Shown: positions 17,303-26,692, counted from the first letter of the stretch. The stretch: DNA of 64,000 bases from an uncultured Bryobacteraceae bacterium (GCA_938003835.1 CALKXJ010000005.1:155152-219151), one strand, 5' to 3'. Numbers and translations: made by a program. The notes: a model not told the origin generated them from the letters alone.

Positions 17303-17722
17303 ATGCTTCTCGTTGTCGCCGCCCTGCTCGTCACCGGCGCGATTCTCTTCACTTTGCTGGTGCGCCAGAAAGATCTCCCGGCGCCCGAGCCGGTCTCGCC
17401 CGTCGAACACCTGGAGGAGCGCAAGGCGCGGATTTACGATGGCCTGCGCGATCTGACGTTCGAGTTCCGGGTGGGCAAGCTTTCCGAAGAGGACTACCAG
17501 CGCACCAAGGCGGACCTCCAGGCGGAGCTGGCAAGGGTGCAAGCGGAGATCGAGGCGGTCTTGAAAAAAGCGCCCGCGCCGAAAGTTGCTCCGCCCCTCG
17601 TTCCAGCGAAGCCCGAGCCGGCCGGGGATCTGTTCCACTGCCCGCACTGCGGCGCGGCTTTTGAGAGACCGATGAAATTCTGCGGCGAATGCGGCCAGCC
17701 GATGAGGGGAGGCGAGGCCTGA
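17303..17722 (+). CDS. Membrane-anchored CcmI-like protein with C-terminal zinc ribbon
   Basis: A 139-residue protein. Residues 1-20 form a membrane helix. Residues about 38-95 (KARIYDGLRDLTFEFRVGKL, then SEEDYQRTKADLQAELARV) match the coiled-coil pattern of the CcmI/CycH N-terminus. The C-terminus carries a CxxC-CxxC zinc ribbon (FHCPHCGAAF and FCGECGQPM). Position inside the ccm operon suggests a role in apocytochrome handling or complex assembly. The usual CcmI TPR domain is absent and the zinc ribbon takes its place, so the function is inferred. Confidence 0.72.
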   Translation: MLLVVAALLVTGAILFTLLVRQKDLPAPEPVSPVEHLEERKARIYDGLRDLTFEFRVGKLSEEDYQRTKADLQAELARVQAEIEAVLKKAPAPKVAPPLVPAKPEPAGDLFHCPHCGAAFERPMKFCGECGQPMRGGEA

Positions 17723-18690
17723 TGCGGTTGCTCCTGATGCTGATCGCCGCAACGCTGTCGGCCGCGGTCGACGGCAAGGTCGTCAACCGCACGCGCGAGA
17801 AGCCGCAGCCCGGCGCCGTGGTCACCCTATACCGGCTCGGCGGTACTGGCATGCAGCCGGTCCAGACGGTGAAGACCGATGCGGAGGGCGCCTTCCGGAT
17901 CGAAGCCAAAGTCGAGGGACCGCACCTGCTTCAGACCATTTACGGCGGCGTGATCTACAACCGCATGATCCAGCCCGGCAGCGCGACCAGCGGCTTGACG
18001 CTCGAGGTTTTCGAGTCGTCGCGCCAGCCCGGCGCGGCGCGCGTCACACAGCACATGGTGCTGCTCGAGCCGCTCGGCGGGGTATTGCACGTCAACGAAA
18101 GCATCGTCTTCGACAATCCGGGCAAGCTCACCTACAACGACCCCAACGGCGGCACGCTTCGTGTCTTCCTGCCGGAAAGCGTACGCGGCGCACCGCGCGT
18201 CGCGATCACCGCGGGCCAGGGAATGCCGGTGGAGCGCAACGCTGTGCCCACGGACAAACCGAACGTGTACAAGATCGACTTTCCGGTGAAGCCGGGTGAG
18301 ACCCGCTTCGACCTCACCTACGTGCTGCCCATGCCGGAATCGAGCACGTTTTCCGGCCGAATCCTCCACGGCGGCGGTCCCGTGCGGTTGGTGGCGCCTC
18401 GCGGCGTCACCTTGAGCGGCGACGGCATCCAGATGATCGGCCAGGAACCCACGACCCAGGCTTCCGTCTATCAGGTCGCCGGCAAAGAGTACGCCGTGCG
18501 GATCGAGGGCACCGGCCAGTTGTCGGTATCCGAATCCGGCGAGGGCGGCCGCGGCCGGGGAATCCAGACGATTCCCGCGCCCGTCTACGATGCGCTGGCG
18601 CCGATAATCGGCCTGGCTTTCCTCATCCTGCTGCTCGGCTTCCTCCTGCTGTATCGCCGCGGCTCGCCCGGCGACGCCCGGAGCCGCTGA
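17722..18690 (+). CDS. Carboxypeptidase-regulatory-like membrane-anchored protein in the ccm operon
   Basis: A 322-residue protein whose ATG shares one base with the previous stop (TGATG). It has a signal peptide (MRLLLMLIAATLSAAVDG), an N-terminal Ig-like regulatory domain (DGKVVNRTREKPQPGAVVTL), a beta-rich middle, and a C-terminal membrane helix (IIGLAFLILLLGFLLLYRR). It is therefore a periplasmic domain anchored at its C-terminus. It is coupled to ccmA through TGATG. The function is unknown; a scaffold role in cytochrome assembly is only suggested by its position. Confidence 0.65.
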   Translation: MRLLLMLIAATLSAAVDGKVVNRTREKPQPGAVVTLYRLGGTGMQPVQTVKTDAEGAFRIEAKVEGPHLLQTIYGGVIYNRMIQPGSATSGLTLEVFESSRQPGAARVTQHMVLLEPLGGVLHVNESIVFDNPGKLTYNDPNGGTLRVFLPESVRGAPRVAITAGQGMPVERNAVPTDKPNVYKIDFPVKPGETRFDLTYVLPMPESSTFSGRILHGGGPVRLVAPRGVTLSGDGIQMIGQEPTTQASVYQVAGKEYAVRIEGTGQLSVSESGEGGRGRGIQTIPAPVYDALAPIIGLAFLILLLGFLLLYRRGSPGDARSR

Positions 18691-19388
18691 TGACGACTCT
18701 GGCGGCGGAGAACCTCTGGAAGTATTACGGTGACCTGCCCGCCCTGCGCGAGGTGACCTTTTCGGTTTCCCGCGGCGCCTGCCTTGCCCTGCTGGGCCGC
18801 AACGGCGCCGGCAAGACCACCCTGTTGAAGCTGCTCGCAGGGCTGGTGCGGCCGGCCAAGGGCTGCGTGACGATCCTGGGACGCGCGCCCCGGGAGGCCG
18901 CCGCTCGCGCCCGCCTGGGCGTCCTCGGCCACGGCATCGCCGTCTATGACGAGCTTTCCGCCCTGGAGAACCTGATGCTGTTCGGCCGACTTTACGGCCT
19001 TGCCGAGCCGCGCCGGGCCGCCTTGGAGTGGCTCGAGAGGACCGGACTGGCGCACGTGCGCGACAGCCCCGTCCGCGAGTTTTCGCGGGGAATGCGCCAG
19101 CGGCTGGCCCTGGCCCGGGCGCTTCTGCACAACCCCGACGTGCTCCTGCTCGATGAACCGTTCACGGCGCTCGACGATCGCGCCATCGGCGTTCTTCAGG
19201 CCCTGCTGCGCGATGCTCTGGCCCAGGGCCGCACGATTGTCATGTCGACGCACCAGTTGCGGGAGGCGCTCGAGCTGGCCACGCATGTCGCTTTGCTCGT
19301 GCGCGGGCGTCTGGCGCACTTCGGCGAACGGACGCCCGAGATGCTCACCGAGCCGGGCCGGCTCTACCGCCAGTACGGGGAGGCCTGA
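18690..19388 (+). CDS. ccmA: ABC transporter ATP-binding protein CcmA
   Basis: A 232-residue ATPase. Walker A is LLGRNGAGKTTLLKLLAG, the signature is EFSRGMRQRLALARAL, and Walker B is LLLDEPFTALDD. In system I cytochrome c maturation, CcmA works with CcmB and CcmC to release heme-loaded CcmE. Signature variant SRGM and size fit CcmA, and ccmB follows with a TGATG junction. Other ABC ATPases look alike, so the assignment relies on the operon. Confidence 0.9.
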   Translation: MTTLAAENLWKYYGDLPALREVTFSVSRGACLALLGRNGAGKTTLLKLLAGLVRPAKGCVTILGRAPREAAARARLGVLGHGIAVYDELSALENLMLFGRLYGLAEPRRAALEWLERTGLAHVRDSPVREFSRGMRQRLALARALLHNPDVLLLDEPFTALDDRAIGVLQALLRDALAQGRTIVMSTHQLREALELATHVALLVRGRLAHFGERTPEMLTEPGRLYRQYGEA

Positions 19389-20068
19389 TGCGTTTCCTCC
19401 GCCAAAGCCTCGCCGTCGCCGCCAAGGATCTGCGGTCGGAACTGCGCAGCAAGGAGGCGCTCAACGCCTCGCTCGCCTTCGCACTGGTCATCCTGCTACT
19501 GTTCAGTTTCGCCTTCGATCCGACCGCCGAAACCACACGCGAGATCTCGGGCGGGCTGCTGTGGCTGGTCTTCGCCTTTGCCGGCACGCTGATGCTGAAC
19601 CGCTCCTTCGCGCGCGAGTTGCCCAACGACTGCCTGGACGCCCTGGTGGCCTCGCCGGTGCCGGCCTCGGCCCTGTTTCTCGGCAAAGCGCTTGCCAACC
19701 TCGTCCTGCTGCTGGCCGTCGAGCTGGTCAGCCTGCCGGTGTTCGGCGTCTTTTACAACGTGCGGTGGCTGCCGCACCTTCTTCCCTTACTCGGCGTGCT
19801 GGTGCTCGCCACCTGGGGGCTGGCGGTCATCGGCACGATGTTCAGCGCGCTGACCGTCAACCTGCGCCTCCGCGAGCTCATGCTGCCCGTGCTGGTCTAT
19901 CCGATGATCATCCCCGCGCTGATGGCCGCCATGCAGCTCACCACCGTGCTGCTGGCCGGCGAGCCGGTCACGGGCGACAACTGGCTATGGGTGCGCCTGC
20001 TGGTCGCTTTCGACCTGATCTTCACGGCCCTGGCGCTCGCTTTGGTGGAGACGGTATTGTTGGGCTAA
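19388..20068 (+). CDS. ccmB: Heme exporter permease CcmB
   Basis: A 226-residue membrane protein with about six helices. It starts with AAKDLRSELRSKEALNASLAF, the typical CcmB N-terminus (KDLxxExR), and includes RSFARELPNDCLDALVASPV. It is the membrane partner of CcmA in the CcmABCD complex. Spacing and length are normal for the family. Confidence 0.92.
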   Translation: MRFLRQSLAVAAKDLRSELRSKEALNASLAFALVILLLFSFAFDPTAETTREISGGLLWLVFAFAGTLMLNRSFARELPNDCLDALVASPVPASALFLGKALANLVLLLAVELVSLPVFGVFYNVRWLPHLLPLLGVLVLATWGLAVIGTMFSALTVNLRLRELMLPVLVYPMIIPALMAAMQLTTVLLAGEPVTGDNWLWVRLLVAFDLIFTALALALVETVLLG

Positions 20069-20088
20069 TACGGGAGGGAACAGATGTG

Positions 20089-20775
20089 ATGAGGAGAACG
20101 ATTCTTTACGCGCTGGCGGCACTCGGCGCGCTCTGGCTGGTCCGCAACCTGTATGTTATTCTGCTGGCGCTGCCCGACGAAGTGGCGCAGGGTGCCATCT
20201 ATCGGATCTTTTTCTTTCACCTGCCGGCCTGGTTCACCTGCTTTGCGGCGTTCTTTGCGGCCGGCGTGGCCAGCATTTTCTACTTGGTCCGCAAGAGCCC
20301 GGCCTATGACGCTTTCGCGGTCGCGGCGGTCGAGGTCGGCGTCGCCTTCACCGCCATCGGCCTGGTGACGGGCATGGTTTGGGCGCGGATCATCTGGGGC
20401 ATCTGGTGGACCTGGGATCCGCGCCTCACCTGGGCCTTTATCACGTTGCTGGTCTATCTGGGCTACCTGATGCTCCGCCACGCCATCGACGAGGCGGCTG
20501 AGCGTGCCAAGAATTCCGCCGTGCTATGCATCTTCGCCTTCGCCTCGGTGGTGATCACCTACAAGGCGATCGACTGGTGGCGCACACAACACCCCGGCGC
20601 GGTGCTGAGCTTCCGCACCGGCGGCGGCACCATCGATCCGGCCATGGAATCGATGATCTTCCAGAACTGGTTCGCCCTGCTTTTGGTGGCCTTGGCGCTG
20701 GTGTTGATTCGGATGCGCCAGGAGCGGCTGGAACGCGAACTCGATGCTCTCCGCCGCCGCGCCCATGCCCTCTGA
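20089..20775 (+). CDS. ccmC: Heme-handling protein CcmC
   Basis: A 228-residue protein with six helices. The WWD motif is WGIWWTWDPRLTWAFI, and a conserved histidine lies in FFFHLPAWFTCF. CcmC presents heme to CcmE at the periplasmic face. The ATG at 20089 is preceded by GGGAGG; the longer open frame upstream is a shadow of ccmB. The order A-B-C-D is the normal ccm arrangement. Confidence 0.94.
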   Translation: MRRTILYALAALGALWLVRNLYVILLALPDEVAQGAIYRIFFFHLPAWFTCFAAFFAAGVASIFYLVRKSPAYDAFAVAAVEVGVAFTAIGLVTGMVWARIIWGIWWTWDPRLTWAFITLLVYLGYLMLRHAIDEAAERAKNSAVLCIFAFASVVITYKAIDWWRTQHPGAVLSFRTGGGTIDPAMESMIFQNWFALLLVALALVLIRMRQERLERELDALRRRAHAL

Positions 20776-20786
20776 GGAGTCGCCCC

Positions 20787-20942
20787 ATGGATGAACGCAA
20801 TTTCCTGTTCCTGTTCTACGGCCTGGCCGCCGTCTGGATCCTGCTCGCCGGCTATGTGCTGACCCTCGCCGCCCGCGAGAAGCGCCTCGAGCGGCAGATT
20901 GATACGCTAAGACGAATGCTCGAACAGCGGGAGAAGGATTGA
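20787..20942 (+). CDS. ccmD: CcmD-like small membrane protein
   Basis: A 51-residue protein with one membrane helix (FLFLFYGLAAVWILLAGYVL) and a charged tail (REKRLERQIDTLRRMLEQRE). CcmD is a short single-helix subunit needed to release holo-CcmE from the CcmABC complex. Position right after ccmC and the size support the call. An AGGAG precedes the ATG. Confidence 0.85.
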   Translation: MDERNFLFLFYGLAAVWILLAGYVLTLAAREKRLERQIDTLRRMLEQREKD

Positions 20943-20944
20943 AG

Positions 20945-22288
20945 ATGCAACGCAGGAAACTTCTTCAAATGGCTGCCGGCGTCTCCGCCGGCGTTCTTGC
21001 CCGACGGGAGGCCGTCGCCGCGGCTCAGGTCGAACGGGCCACGCGCGGCATGCCTTCGCCCAAGATTAAAGACATTCAGGTGATCGCTACCGCTCCGGAA
21101 GGGCTGCGCCTGGTGGTGGTCAAGATCCTCACCGACCAGGACGGCCTCTACGGCTATGGCTGCGGCACCTTCACCCAGCGGGCCGAGCTGGTGGTGGCGG
21201 CCGTCGAGCGCTACCTCAAGCCGCTCCTAGCCGGCAAGCCCGCGGACCGGATCGAGGACGCCTGGCACCTGTGCTACAACAGCTCCTACTGGCGCAACAG
21301 CGGCGTGCTCAACAACGCCATCAGCGGCGTGGACATGGCGCTATGGGACATCAAGGGCCGCCAGGCGGGCATGCCCGTCTACCAGCTCCTAGGCGGCAAG
21401 TGCCGCGAGGCGGCTGACTGCTACGCGCATGCAAGCGGCGCCGAGATTCCCGAGGTGATCGACAACGCCAAGCGCCTCATGGCGCAAGGCTTCCGCCACA
21501 TCCGGCTCCAAGTGGGCGTGCCAGGCATGGCCGGCTACGGCGCCGGCCGGAGCGAGGCGCGCGTGGCTGCGCTGCACAACGCCCCGGTCTTCGAGCCGGC
21601 GGCCTACATTCGCCGGACGCTTCAGATGCTCGAGGCGGCGCGCAAGGAGCTGGGCGATGAGGTCGAGCTGCTGCACGACGTTCATGAGCGCATCACGCCC
21701 ACGCAGGCGCTACAGTTCTGCCGGGACGTCGAGAAGTTCCGCCTGTTCTTCCTCGAGGATCCGGTTTCACCGGAGGACATCGGCTACTTCCGGCTGATCC
21801 GCCAGCTCTCCTCGGTGCCCATCGCCATGGGCGAGTTGTTCAACAGCCCGCACGAGTGGACGCCGCTCATCGCCGAGCGCCTGATCGACTACATCCGCGT
21901 GCACGTTTCGCAAGCCGGCGGGCTGACCCCGTGCCGCAAGATGGCCGCGCTCGCCGAGGCCTTCGGCGTCCGCACGGCCTGGCACGGCCCGGGCGACGTC
22001 TCGCCGATCGGCCACGCCTGCAATGTCGCGCTGGACCTGGCCTGCTGGAACTTTGGCATCCAGGAGTATACGCCCTTCCGCGAGCGCACGCGCGAGGTCT
22101 TCGACGGTTGTCCCGAGATGAAGGACGGCTACCTTTGGGCCAACGAGAAGCCGGGCTGGGGCATCGAGGTCAACGAGGCTGCGGCGAAGAAGTATCCGTT
22201 CGGCTTCAACGAGAAGGGCGAGCGCCAGCGTCTCAACGGCGGCTGGGGCGAGGTCCGGCGGCGCGACGGCACGATCATCAAGCAGTGA
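20945..22288 (+). CDS. Enolase-superfamily sugar-acid dehydratase (ManD/RspA-like), exported
   Basis: A 447-residue member of the mandelate racemase superfamily. It starts with a twin-arginine signal (MQRRKLLQMAAGVSAGVLAR), so a periplasmic location is predicted. Metal-binding acids appear in order: LLHDVHERIT, FLEDPVSPED, MGELFNSPHEW; WHGPGDVSPIGHA and the Glu-containing C-terminal segment follow. The pattern fits the D-mannonate/D-gluconate dehydratase subgroup. The ATG at 20945 is preferred over a TTG two codons upstream. It follows ccmD by two bases but is functionally unrelated to cytochromes. The stop overlaps the convergent DUF72 gene by 11 bases. Confidence 0.85.
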   Translation: MQRRKLLQMAAGVSAGVLARREAVAAAQVERATRGMPSPKIKDIQVIATAPEGLRLVVVKILTDQDGLYGYGCGTFTQRAELVVAAVERYLKPLLAGKPADRIEDAWHLCYNSSYWRNSGVLNNAISGVDMALWDIKGRQAGMPVYQLLGGKCREAADCYAHASGAEIPEVIDNAKRLMAQGFRHIRLQVGVPGMAGYGAGRSEARVAALHNAPVFEPAAYIRRTLQMLEAARKELGDEVELLHDVHERITPTQALQFCRDVEKFRLFFLEDPVSPEDIGYFRLIRQLSSVPIAMGELFNSPHEWTPLIAERLIDYIRVHVSQAGGLTPCRKMAALAEAFGVRTAWHGPGDVSPIGHACNVALDLACWNFGIQEYTPFRERTREVFDGCPEMKDGYLWANEKPGWGIEVNEAAAKKYPFGFNEKGERQRLNGGWGEVRRRDGTIIKQ

Positions 22289-23039
22289 GGCGGCTGCCGG
22301 GCCCAACCAGCCGGACGAGCATCCGGGCATTGTCGATCGCGTAACCGCCCGCGTCGTTGTTGAAATAGGCGTAGACCGGCCGGCCTCCGGCGAGCCAGGC
22401 ACGCACGTGCGCGGCCCAGGCGGCAAGCTCCTCTTCGGAATAGCGCGAGGCAAAAAGCTCGCGCGGGCCATGGAAGCGCAGGTAGATGAAGGGCGCTGCC
22501 GTCTCGAGCGGAGCGCACGGGTAGCGGGAGGAGTGGCCGATCACCAGGGCGGCGCCGTTCCGGGCCGCCAGCGCCTCGACCTCGCGCGTGAACCAGCTCG
22601 CGTGCCGGAACTCGAGTGCCAGCTGCCGCGCCCCGAGCCTCCGGCTGAGCTCGAAAAACCTCTCGAGTCGCGCCGCGTCGGCCCTGAACGACGGCGGCAA
22701 TTGCAGCAGGAGGGGCCCGAGCTTGTCGCCCAAGTGAGAGGCGTGGTCGAGAAACTTCCGCCACGGCTCCTCGACCTCTTCCAGCCGCCGCGTGTGCGTG
22801 ACCACCTTGCTCACCTTCACGGCGAAGAGGAAGCCCGCCGGTGTGCCGGCCGCCCACTTTTCGAACGTCTTCGGCTGCGGCAGGTGATAGAAGGAGTAGT
22901 TGACCTCGACGCTGTTGAAGTGCCGGGCGTACCAGGCCAGATAATCGGAAGACTTCAGCTCCTCAGGGTAGAAACTCCCGCGCCAGGAGCCGTAGGTCCA
23001 GCCCGAAGTCCCCGCGTAAAATTCGCCTCGTTTCGCCAT
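22278..23039 (-). CDS. DUF72 family protein
   Basis: A 253-residue TIM-barrel-like protein of the DUF72 family. Diagnostic segments are YAGTSGWTYGSWRGSFYP at the N-terminus, FNSVEVNYSFYHLP, GPLLLQLPPSFR, ALEFRHASW and YAYFNNDAGGYAIDNA near the end. The biochemical function is not established. The ATG at 23039 is chosen since it gives the canonical start; the frame upstream overlaps holB. It is the last gene of the long minus-strand block. Confidence 0.88.
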   Translation of the reverse strand: MAKRGEFYAGTSGWTYGSWRGSFYPEELKSSDYLAWYARHFNSVEVNYSFYHLPQPKTFEKWAAGTPAGFLFAVKVSKVVTHTRRLEEVEEPWRKFLDHASHLGDKLGPLLLQLPPSFRADAARLERFFELSRRLGARQLALEFRHASWFTREVEALAARNGAALVIGHSSRYPCAPLETAAPFIYLRFHGPRELFASRYSEEELAAWAAHVRAWLAGGRPVYAYFNNDAGGYAIDNARMLVRLVGPGSRLTA

Positions 23040-23040
23040 C

Positions 23041-24066
23041 TCAGGCCGGCCGGAGCGCCGCCACCAGAGCGTCCAGGGCAACGCTCTTCTGGATATTGCG
23101 CCGCAGGAACGCGGCCAGCTCGTCGACCTCGCGCACGGCACGCTCGAGCCAGCGGAAACTGATGCGGGCCGCAAGCGCCTCGAGCTCCGCCTTCCGGTCG
23201 GCATTGCGCAGCTCGGAGGCGCCCTCGCGGAGCCGCATCAGATCCTCGAGCAGCAGATACAGCACGCGGAGATAAGGCTCGAGCTTTTCGGCGCGCGCCG
23301 CCGCGAGCCGCTCGGCGTGGGAAGCCCAGGCGGAAAAGCGCGCCGCGCCGGAGGCCGCCGCCAGCAGCGCCAGCATCGCCTCGCGCCGCCGGTCGTAGGC
23401 CTCCAGATCGAGCGAGACGGCCAAGCCGGGACTGCCGTCGGCCAGGCGGATCCGCCGCTCGGCGTCCTCGAGGCCGCGCATCCGGGCGAATTCCCGCATC
23501 TCCTCGAGCGAAAGCGGGGCCAGATAGAACTGCACCGAGCGCGAGCGGATCGTCGGCAGCAGATCGTAAACGTTGGATGCCGTGAGCACCAGCACGAGGT
23601 GATCGGGCGGCTCCTCGAGTGTCTTCAGAAGCGAGTTCGCCGCCTGCTCGTTGGCCCGGTCCACCTGGTCCACCAGGAAGACGCGCCGATCGCCTTTGAG
23701 CGGGCGGAGCTGCGCCTGCTCCTTGAGCAGCCGCATCTGCTGGATCGAGATCTGCCGGAGCGGGCCTTCGGGCGGGAAGGTGAGGAAGTCCGGATGCGTG
23801 GCGAGCATCAGCGGGTCGGAGGCCCGGTCCTCCGAGCTCAACTTTTCGCGTTCGGCCAGCAGTTCGACGTTGGGCGGCAGGCTCAAATCGTCCTGCTCGA
23901 TCCTGGCCGCATCGCCCAGCAGGGCCGCCGCCACCCGCCGGGCCAGCGTCGCCTTGCCCACGCCCTCCGGCCCATAAAAGAGCAGCGTATGCGGCAGGCG
24001 CCCGGATGTGATCATCCGCTCGAGTGCGCGCACCACGGCCGGGTTGCCGGCGAAGTTCTCAATCAC
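23041..24066 (-). CDS. holB: DNA polymerase III delta' subunit
   Basis: A 341-residue clamp-loader subunit. Walker A is YGPEGVGKATLARR, and FLVDQVDRANEQAANSLLKT and EEPPDHLVLVLTAS follow the AAA+ pattern; the SRC-type motif is altered to IRSRSVQF. The GTG at 24066 gives VIENFAGNPAVVRALERM, a normal delta' start, with an 8-base overlap of tmk; an ATG at 24105 lies deeper in tmk. The tmk-holB order is common in bacteria. Confidence 0.88.
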   Translation of the reverse strand: MIENFAGNPAVVRALERMITSGRLPHTLLFYGPEGVGKATLARRVAAALLGDAARIEQDDLSLPPNVELLAEREKLSSEDRASDPLMLATHPDFLTFPPEGPLRQISIQQMRLLKEQAQLRPLKGDRRVFLVDQVDRANEQAANSLLKTLEEPPDHLVLVLTASNVYDLLPTIRSRSVQFYLAPLSLEEMREFARMRGLEDAERRIRLADGSPGLAVSLDLEAYDRRREAMLALLAAASGAARFSAWASHAERLAAARAEKLEPYLRVLYLLLEDLMRLREGASELRNADRKAELEALAARISFRWLERAVREVDELAAFLRRNIQKSVALDALVAALRPA

Positions 24067-24721
24067 TGTCCGCCCCCACCACCGGCGCCACAGCGTGCCA
24101 GACATCCTCGGCCACTTTCTCCGGCGTCCGCCGCCCGTCGATGACGCGGAAGCGCTCCGGCTCGCGCCCGATCAGAATCCGGTAGCCCTCGGCGACCCGG
24201 CGGTAGAACTCGGCCGATTGCTCGTCCATGCGCGTCTCCCGGCCGCCCGCCGCCTGGTTGCGGGCCCGCGCCCGCTCGAGAGCCGTCTCGAGATCGATCT
24301 CCAGGTAGACCGTCAGGTGAGGCTTCAGGCCGCGGCAGGCCACCCGTTCGACGGCCCGCACCGCCTCCTCCCCCAGACCGCGCCCGAAGCCTTGATAGAC
24401 CAGCGTCGAGTCAGCGAAGCGGTCGGAAAGGACAATTTCGCCGCGCGCGAGCGCCGGCAGGATCACCTCATCGATATTCTGCGCTCGCGAGGCGAAATAG
24501 AGGAGAAGCTCGGCCTCCGGGGTCAGCCCGGCATGAGACCGGTCGAGGAGAATGCTGCGAATCTTCGCGCCGATCGCGGTGCCGCCGGGCTCCACCGTCA
24601 CGAGCACGCGGCGCCCGGCGTGCCGGAGGCGTTCGGCGAGCAGGTGCATCTGCGTGGTCTTGCCGCTGCCGTCGAGTCCTTCGAAGGTGAGGAACAGCCC
24701 GCGCGGCTCAGTCGTAGACAT
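24059..24721 (-). CDS. tmk: Thymidylate kinase
   Basis: A 220-residue kinase converting dTMP to dTDP. The P-loop FEGLDGSGKTTQMHLLAERL and the substrate motif LSDRFADSTLVYQGFGRGL are intact. Its start overlaps the end of the uracil-DNA glycosylase gene by 14 bases, and its end overlaps holB, so the three are co-translated. Confidence 0.95.
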   Translation of the reverse strand: MSTTEPRGLFLTFEGLDGSGKTTQMHLLAERLRHAGRRVLVTVEPGGTAIGAKIRSILLDRSHAGLTPEAELLLYFASRAQNIDEVILPALARGEIVLSDRFADSTLVYQGFGRGLGEEAVRAVERVACRGLKPHLTVYLEIDLETALERARARNQAAGGRETRMDEQSAEFYRRVAEGYRILIGREPERFRVIDGRRTPEKVAEDVWHAVAPVVGADSD

Positions 24722-25466
24722 AGTGCAAGACCTTCTTGAGATCCTCCCAGGCCTCGCGTTTGGCGTTCTGATTATACGGCCGCAACAGGAACGAAGGGTG
24801 GTAGGTGATCATCACCGGGATGTCGCGCCAGCGGTGCCAGCGGCCGCGCAGGCGCGTGACGCCCTCCTTGGTCCCCAACAGCGCCCGCGCCGCCACCCCG
24901 CCCAGCGCGCAGATCGCCTTCGGCCGGATGACGGCGAGCTGCCGGTAGAGGAACTGGCCGCAAATCTCCATCTCGTCCGGCAGCGGCGTGCGGTTCTCCG
25001 GCGGCCGGCACTTGACCACGTTGCAGATGTAGACGTCCTTGCGACGCAGCGGGATGCCCTCCCGCTGCGCTGTGTTTTCGATCATCTGGGTCAGAAGTTG
25101 GCCGGCGCGCCCGACGAAGGGAATCCCCTGGGCGTCCTCGTCCGCCCCCGGCCCTTCGCCGACGAAGACCAGCTTCGCCTGCGGGTTGCCCACGCCGAAG
25201 ACGATCTGCGTGCGGTGCTCGTGCAGGCGGCAGCGGCGGCAGTCTCCGATGTCCTCGCGAATCTTCTCGAGCGTGTCATCGGCCGGCGCGAGATCCGAAA
25301 CCAGCTCCTCGAGCAGCGGGGCCTGCGCCAGCGGCGCACCGGCGGCCTCCGGCGGAGCCTCCCGGTTTTCGCGCGCACTCTTCTGGGGAGGCCGGCGCCG
25401 GTAAAGGCTCGAGAAGCCCAGATCGCGGTAGAAGGCCAGGTAGCGCCGCAACAACTCCGGGCTCAT
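24708..25466 (-). CDS. Uracil-DNA glycosylase, family 4 (Fe-S type)
   Basis: A 252-residue base-excision repair enzyme. The C-terminal 180 residues hold the family-4 motifs [20 protein letters not shown] and [10 protein letters not shown], and four cysteines for a 4Fe-4S cluster ([25 protein letters not shown]). The N-terminal 75 residues are a Pro/Ala-rich extension also seen in related phage-polymerase-like annotations. The start overlaps coaBC by an ATGA junction. Confidence 0.9.
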   Translation of the reverse strand: MSPELLRRYLAFYRDLGFSSLYRRRPPQKSARENREAPPEAAGAPLAQAPLLEELVSDLAPADDTLEKIREDIGDCRRCRLHEHRTQIVFGVGNPQAKLVFVGEGPGADEDAQGIPFVGRAGQLLTQMIENTAQREGIPLRRKDVYICNVVKCRPPENRTPLPDEMEICGQFLYRQLAVIRPKAICALGGVAARALLGTKEGVTRLRGRWHRWRDIPVMITYHPSFLLRPYNQNAKREAWEDLKKVLHYVYD

Positions 25467-26677
25467 TGCGCGGCGTGCAGGGCCAGGCGGAGTCTGACGG
25501 CGTGGTCGAAGATGGCGCCCGCCACCTCAAGTTTGGACGCCCGCGGCAGGCGAACCACCTCGCCGGTGCGCATCACCAGCGTCACCTCGTTCTCGTCGGC
25601 GCCGAAGCCGGTCTCCTCGGGCCCGACCAGGTTCGCCACGACCATGTCGCAATTCTTCGATTCCAGCTTTCGCCGCGCCTCGGCCACCAGGTTCTCGGTC
25701 TCGGCGGCGAAACCGATCAGCAGCCGGTCACCCTTCTTCTGGCCGACTTCGGCGAGGATGTCCGGCGTCGGCTCGAGCTCGAGCGACAATCTCATCGCCG
25801 TCTTCTTGATCTTGTGCTCGGGCACGCGAGCCACGTGGTAGTCGGCCACTGCCGCAGCCTTGACAATGATCGTGGCCTCCTCCAGGTGCTCGAGCACGGC
25901 CTTGCGCATCTCGAGCGCGGTTCGCACCCGCACCACCCTCACCCCGTACGGCTCAATCAGGTTCACGGGACCCGAGACGAGGATGACGCGAGCCCCACGG
26001 GCCGCGGCGGCCTGCGCCAGCGCGTAGCCCATCTTGCCGCTCGAGCGATTGGAGATGAAACGCACCGGGTCAATCGGTTCCTCGGTCGGCCCGGCCGTCA
26101 CCAGCACGGTTTCGCCCTCGAGATCCCGCTGCTTGCCGGCTAAGGCGTGGACCACGGCGGCGATGCGTTGCGGCTCGGGCAGGCGCCCCGGCCCGGTCAT
26201 GCCGCAGGCCAGCGGGCCCTCTTCGGGCTCCATCACCGTGTGGCCGCGCTCGCGCAACAGGCGGACGTTCGCCTGGGTGGCCGGATGCAGCCACATGTGG
26301 GTATTCATGGCCGGGGCCAGGACCACCGGACCGGTGAAGGCCAGGTAGAGGGTCGTGAGAAAATCGTTGGCCAGCCCGTGGGCAAAGCGTGCTAGCAGGT
26401 CCGCCGTGGCCGGCGCAACGACCATCATCTCGTGCTCCTCGGCGACGCGGATGTGCTCGACGGCGCTCGCCAGAACCTGCTCGCCGCCTTCGGAAGCAAA
26501 CAGCTCCGTGATGACCTTCTTGCCGGTCAGGGCGGCGAACGTGAGCGGGCGAACGAACTCCTGCGCCGCCAAGGTCATGACCACCTGAACGGAAAAGCCG
26601 CGCTCCTGGAGCAATCGCACGAGCTCGGCAGCCTTGTACGCGGCAATGCCGCCCCCAACGCCGAGCACAACGTTCAT
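25463..26677 (-). CDS. coaBC: Bifunctional phosphopantothenoylcysteine decarboxylase / phosphopantothenate-cysteine ligase
   Basis: A 404-residue bifunctional coenzyme A biosynthesis enzyme. The N-terminal CoaC flavoprotein half has GVGGGIAAYKAAELV, the PxMNxxMW motif (PAMNTHMW) and the catalytic Cys in LACGMTGPGRL. The C-terminal CoaB half has TAGPTEEPIDPVRFISNRSS and GFAAETENL. It lies just downstream of gmk and rpoZ, a conserved bacterial order. Confidence 0.96.
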   Translation of the reverse strand: MNVVLGVGGGIAAYKAAELVRLLQERGFSVQVVMTLAAQEFVRPLTFAALTGKKVITELFASEGGEQVLASAVEHIRVAEEHEMMVVAPATADLLARFAHGLANDFLTTLYLAFTGPVVLAPAMNTHMWLHPATQANVRLLRERGHTVMEPEEGPLACGMTGPGRLPEPQRIAAVVHALAGKQRDLEGETVLVTAGPTEEPIDPVRFISNRSSGKMGYALAQAAAARGARVILVSGPVNLIEPYGVRVVRVRTALEMRKAVLEHLEEATIIVKAAAVADYHVARVPEHKIKKTAMRLSLELEPTPDILAEVGQKKGDRLLIGFAAETENLVAEARRKLESKNCDMVVANLVGPEETGFGADENEVTLVMRTGEVVRLPRASKLEVAGAIFDHAVRLRLALHAAQ

Positions 26678-26692
26678 GGGAGTGAGCCTCCG

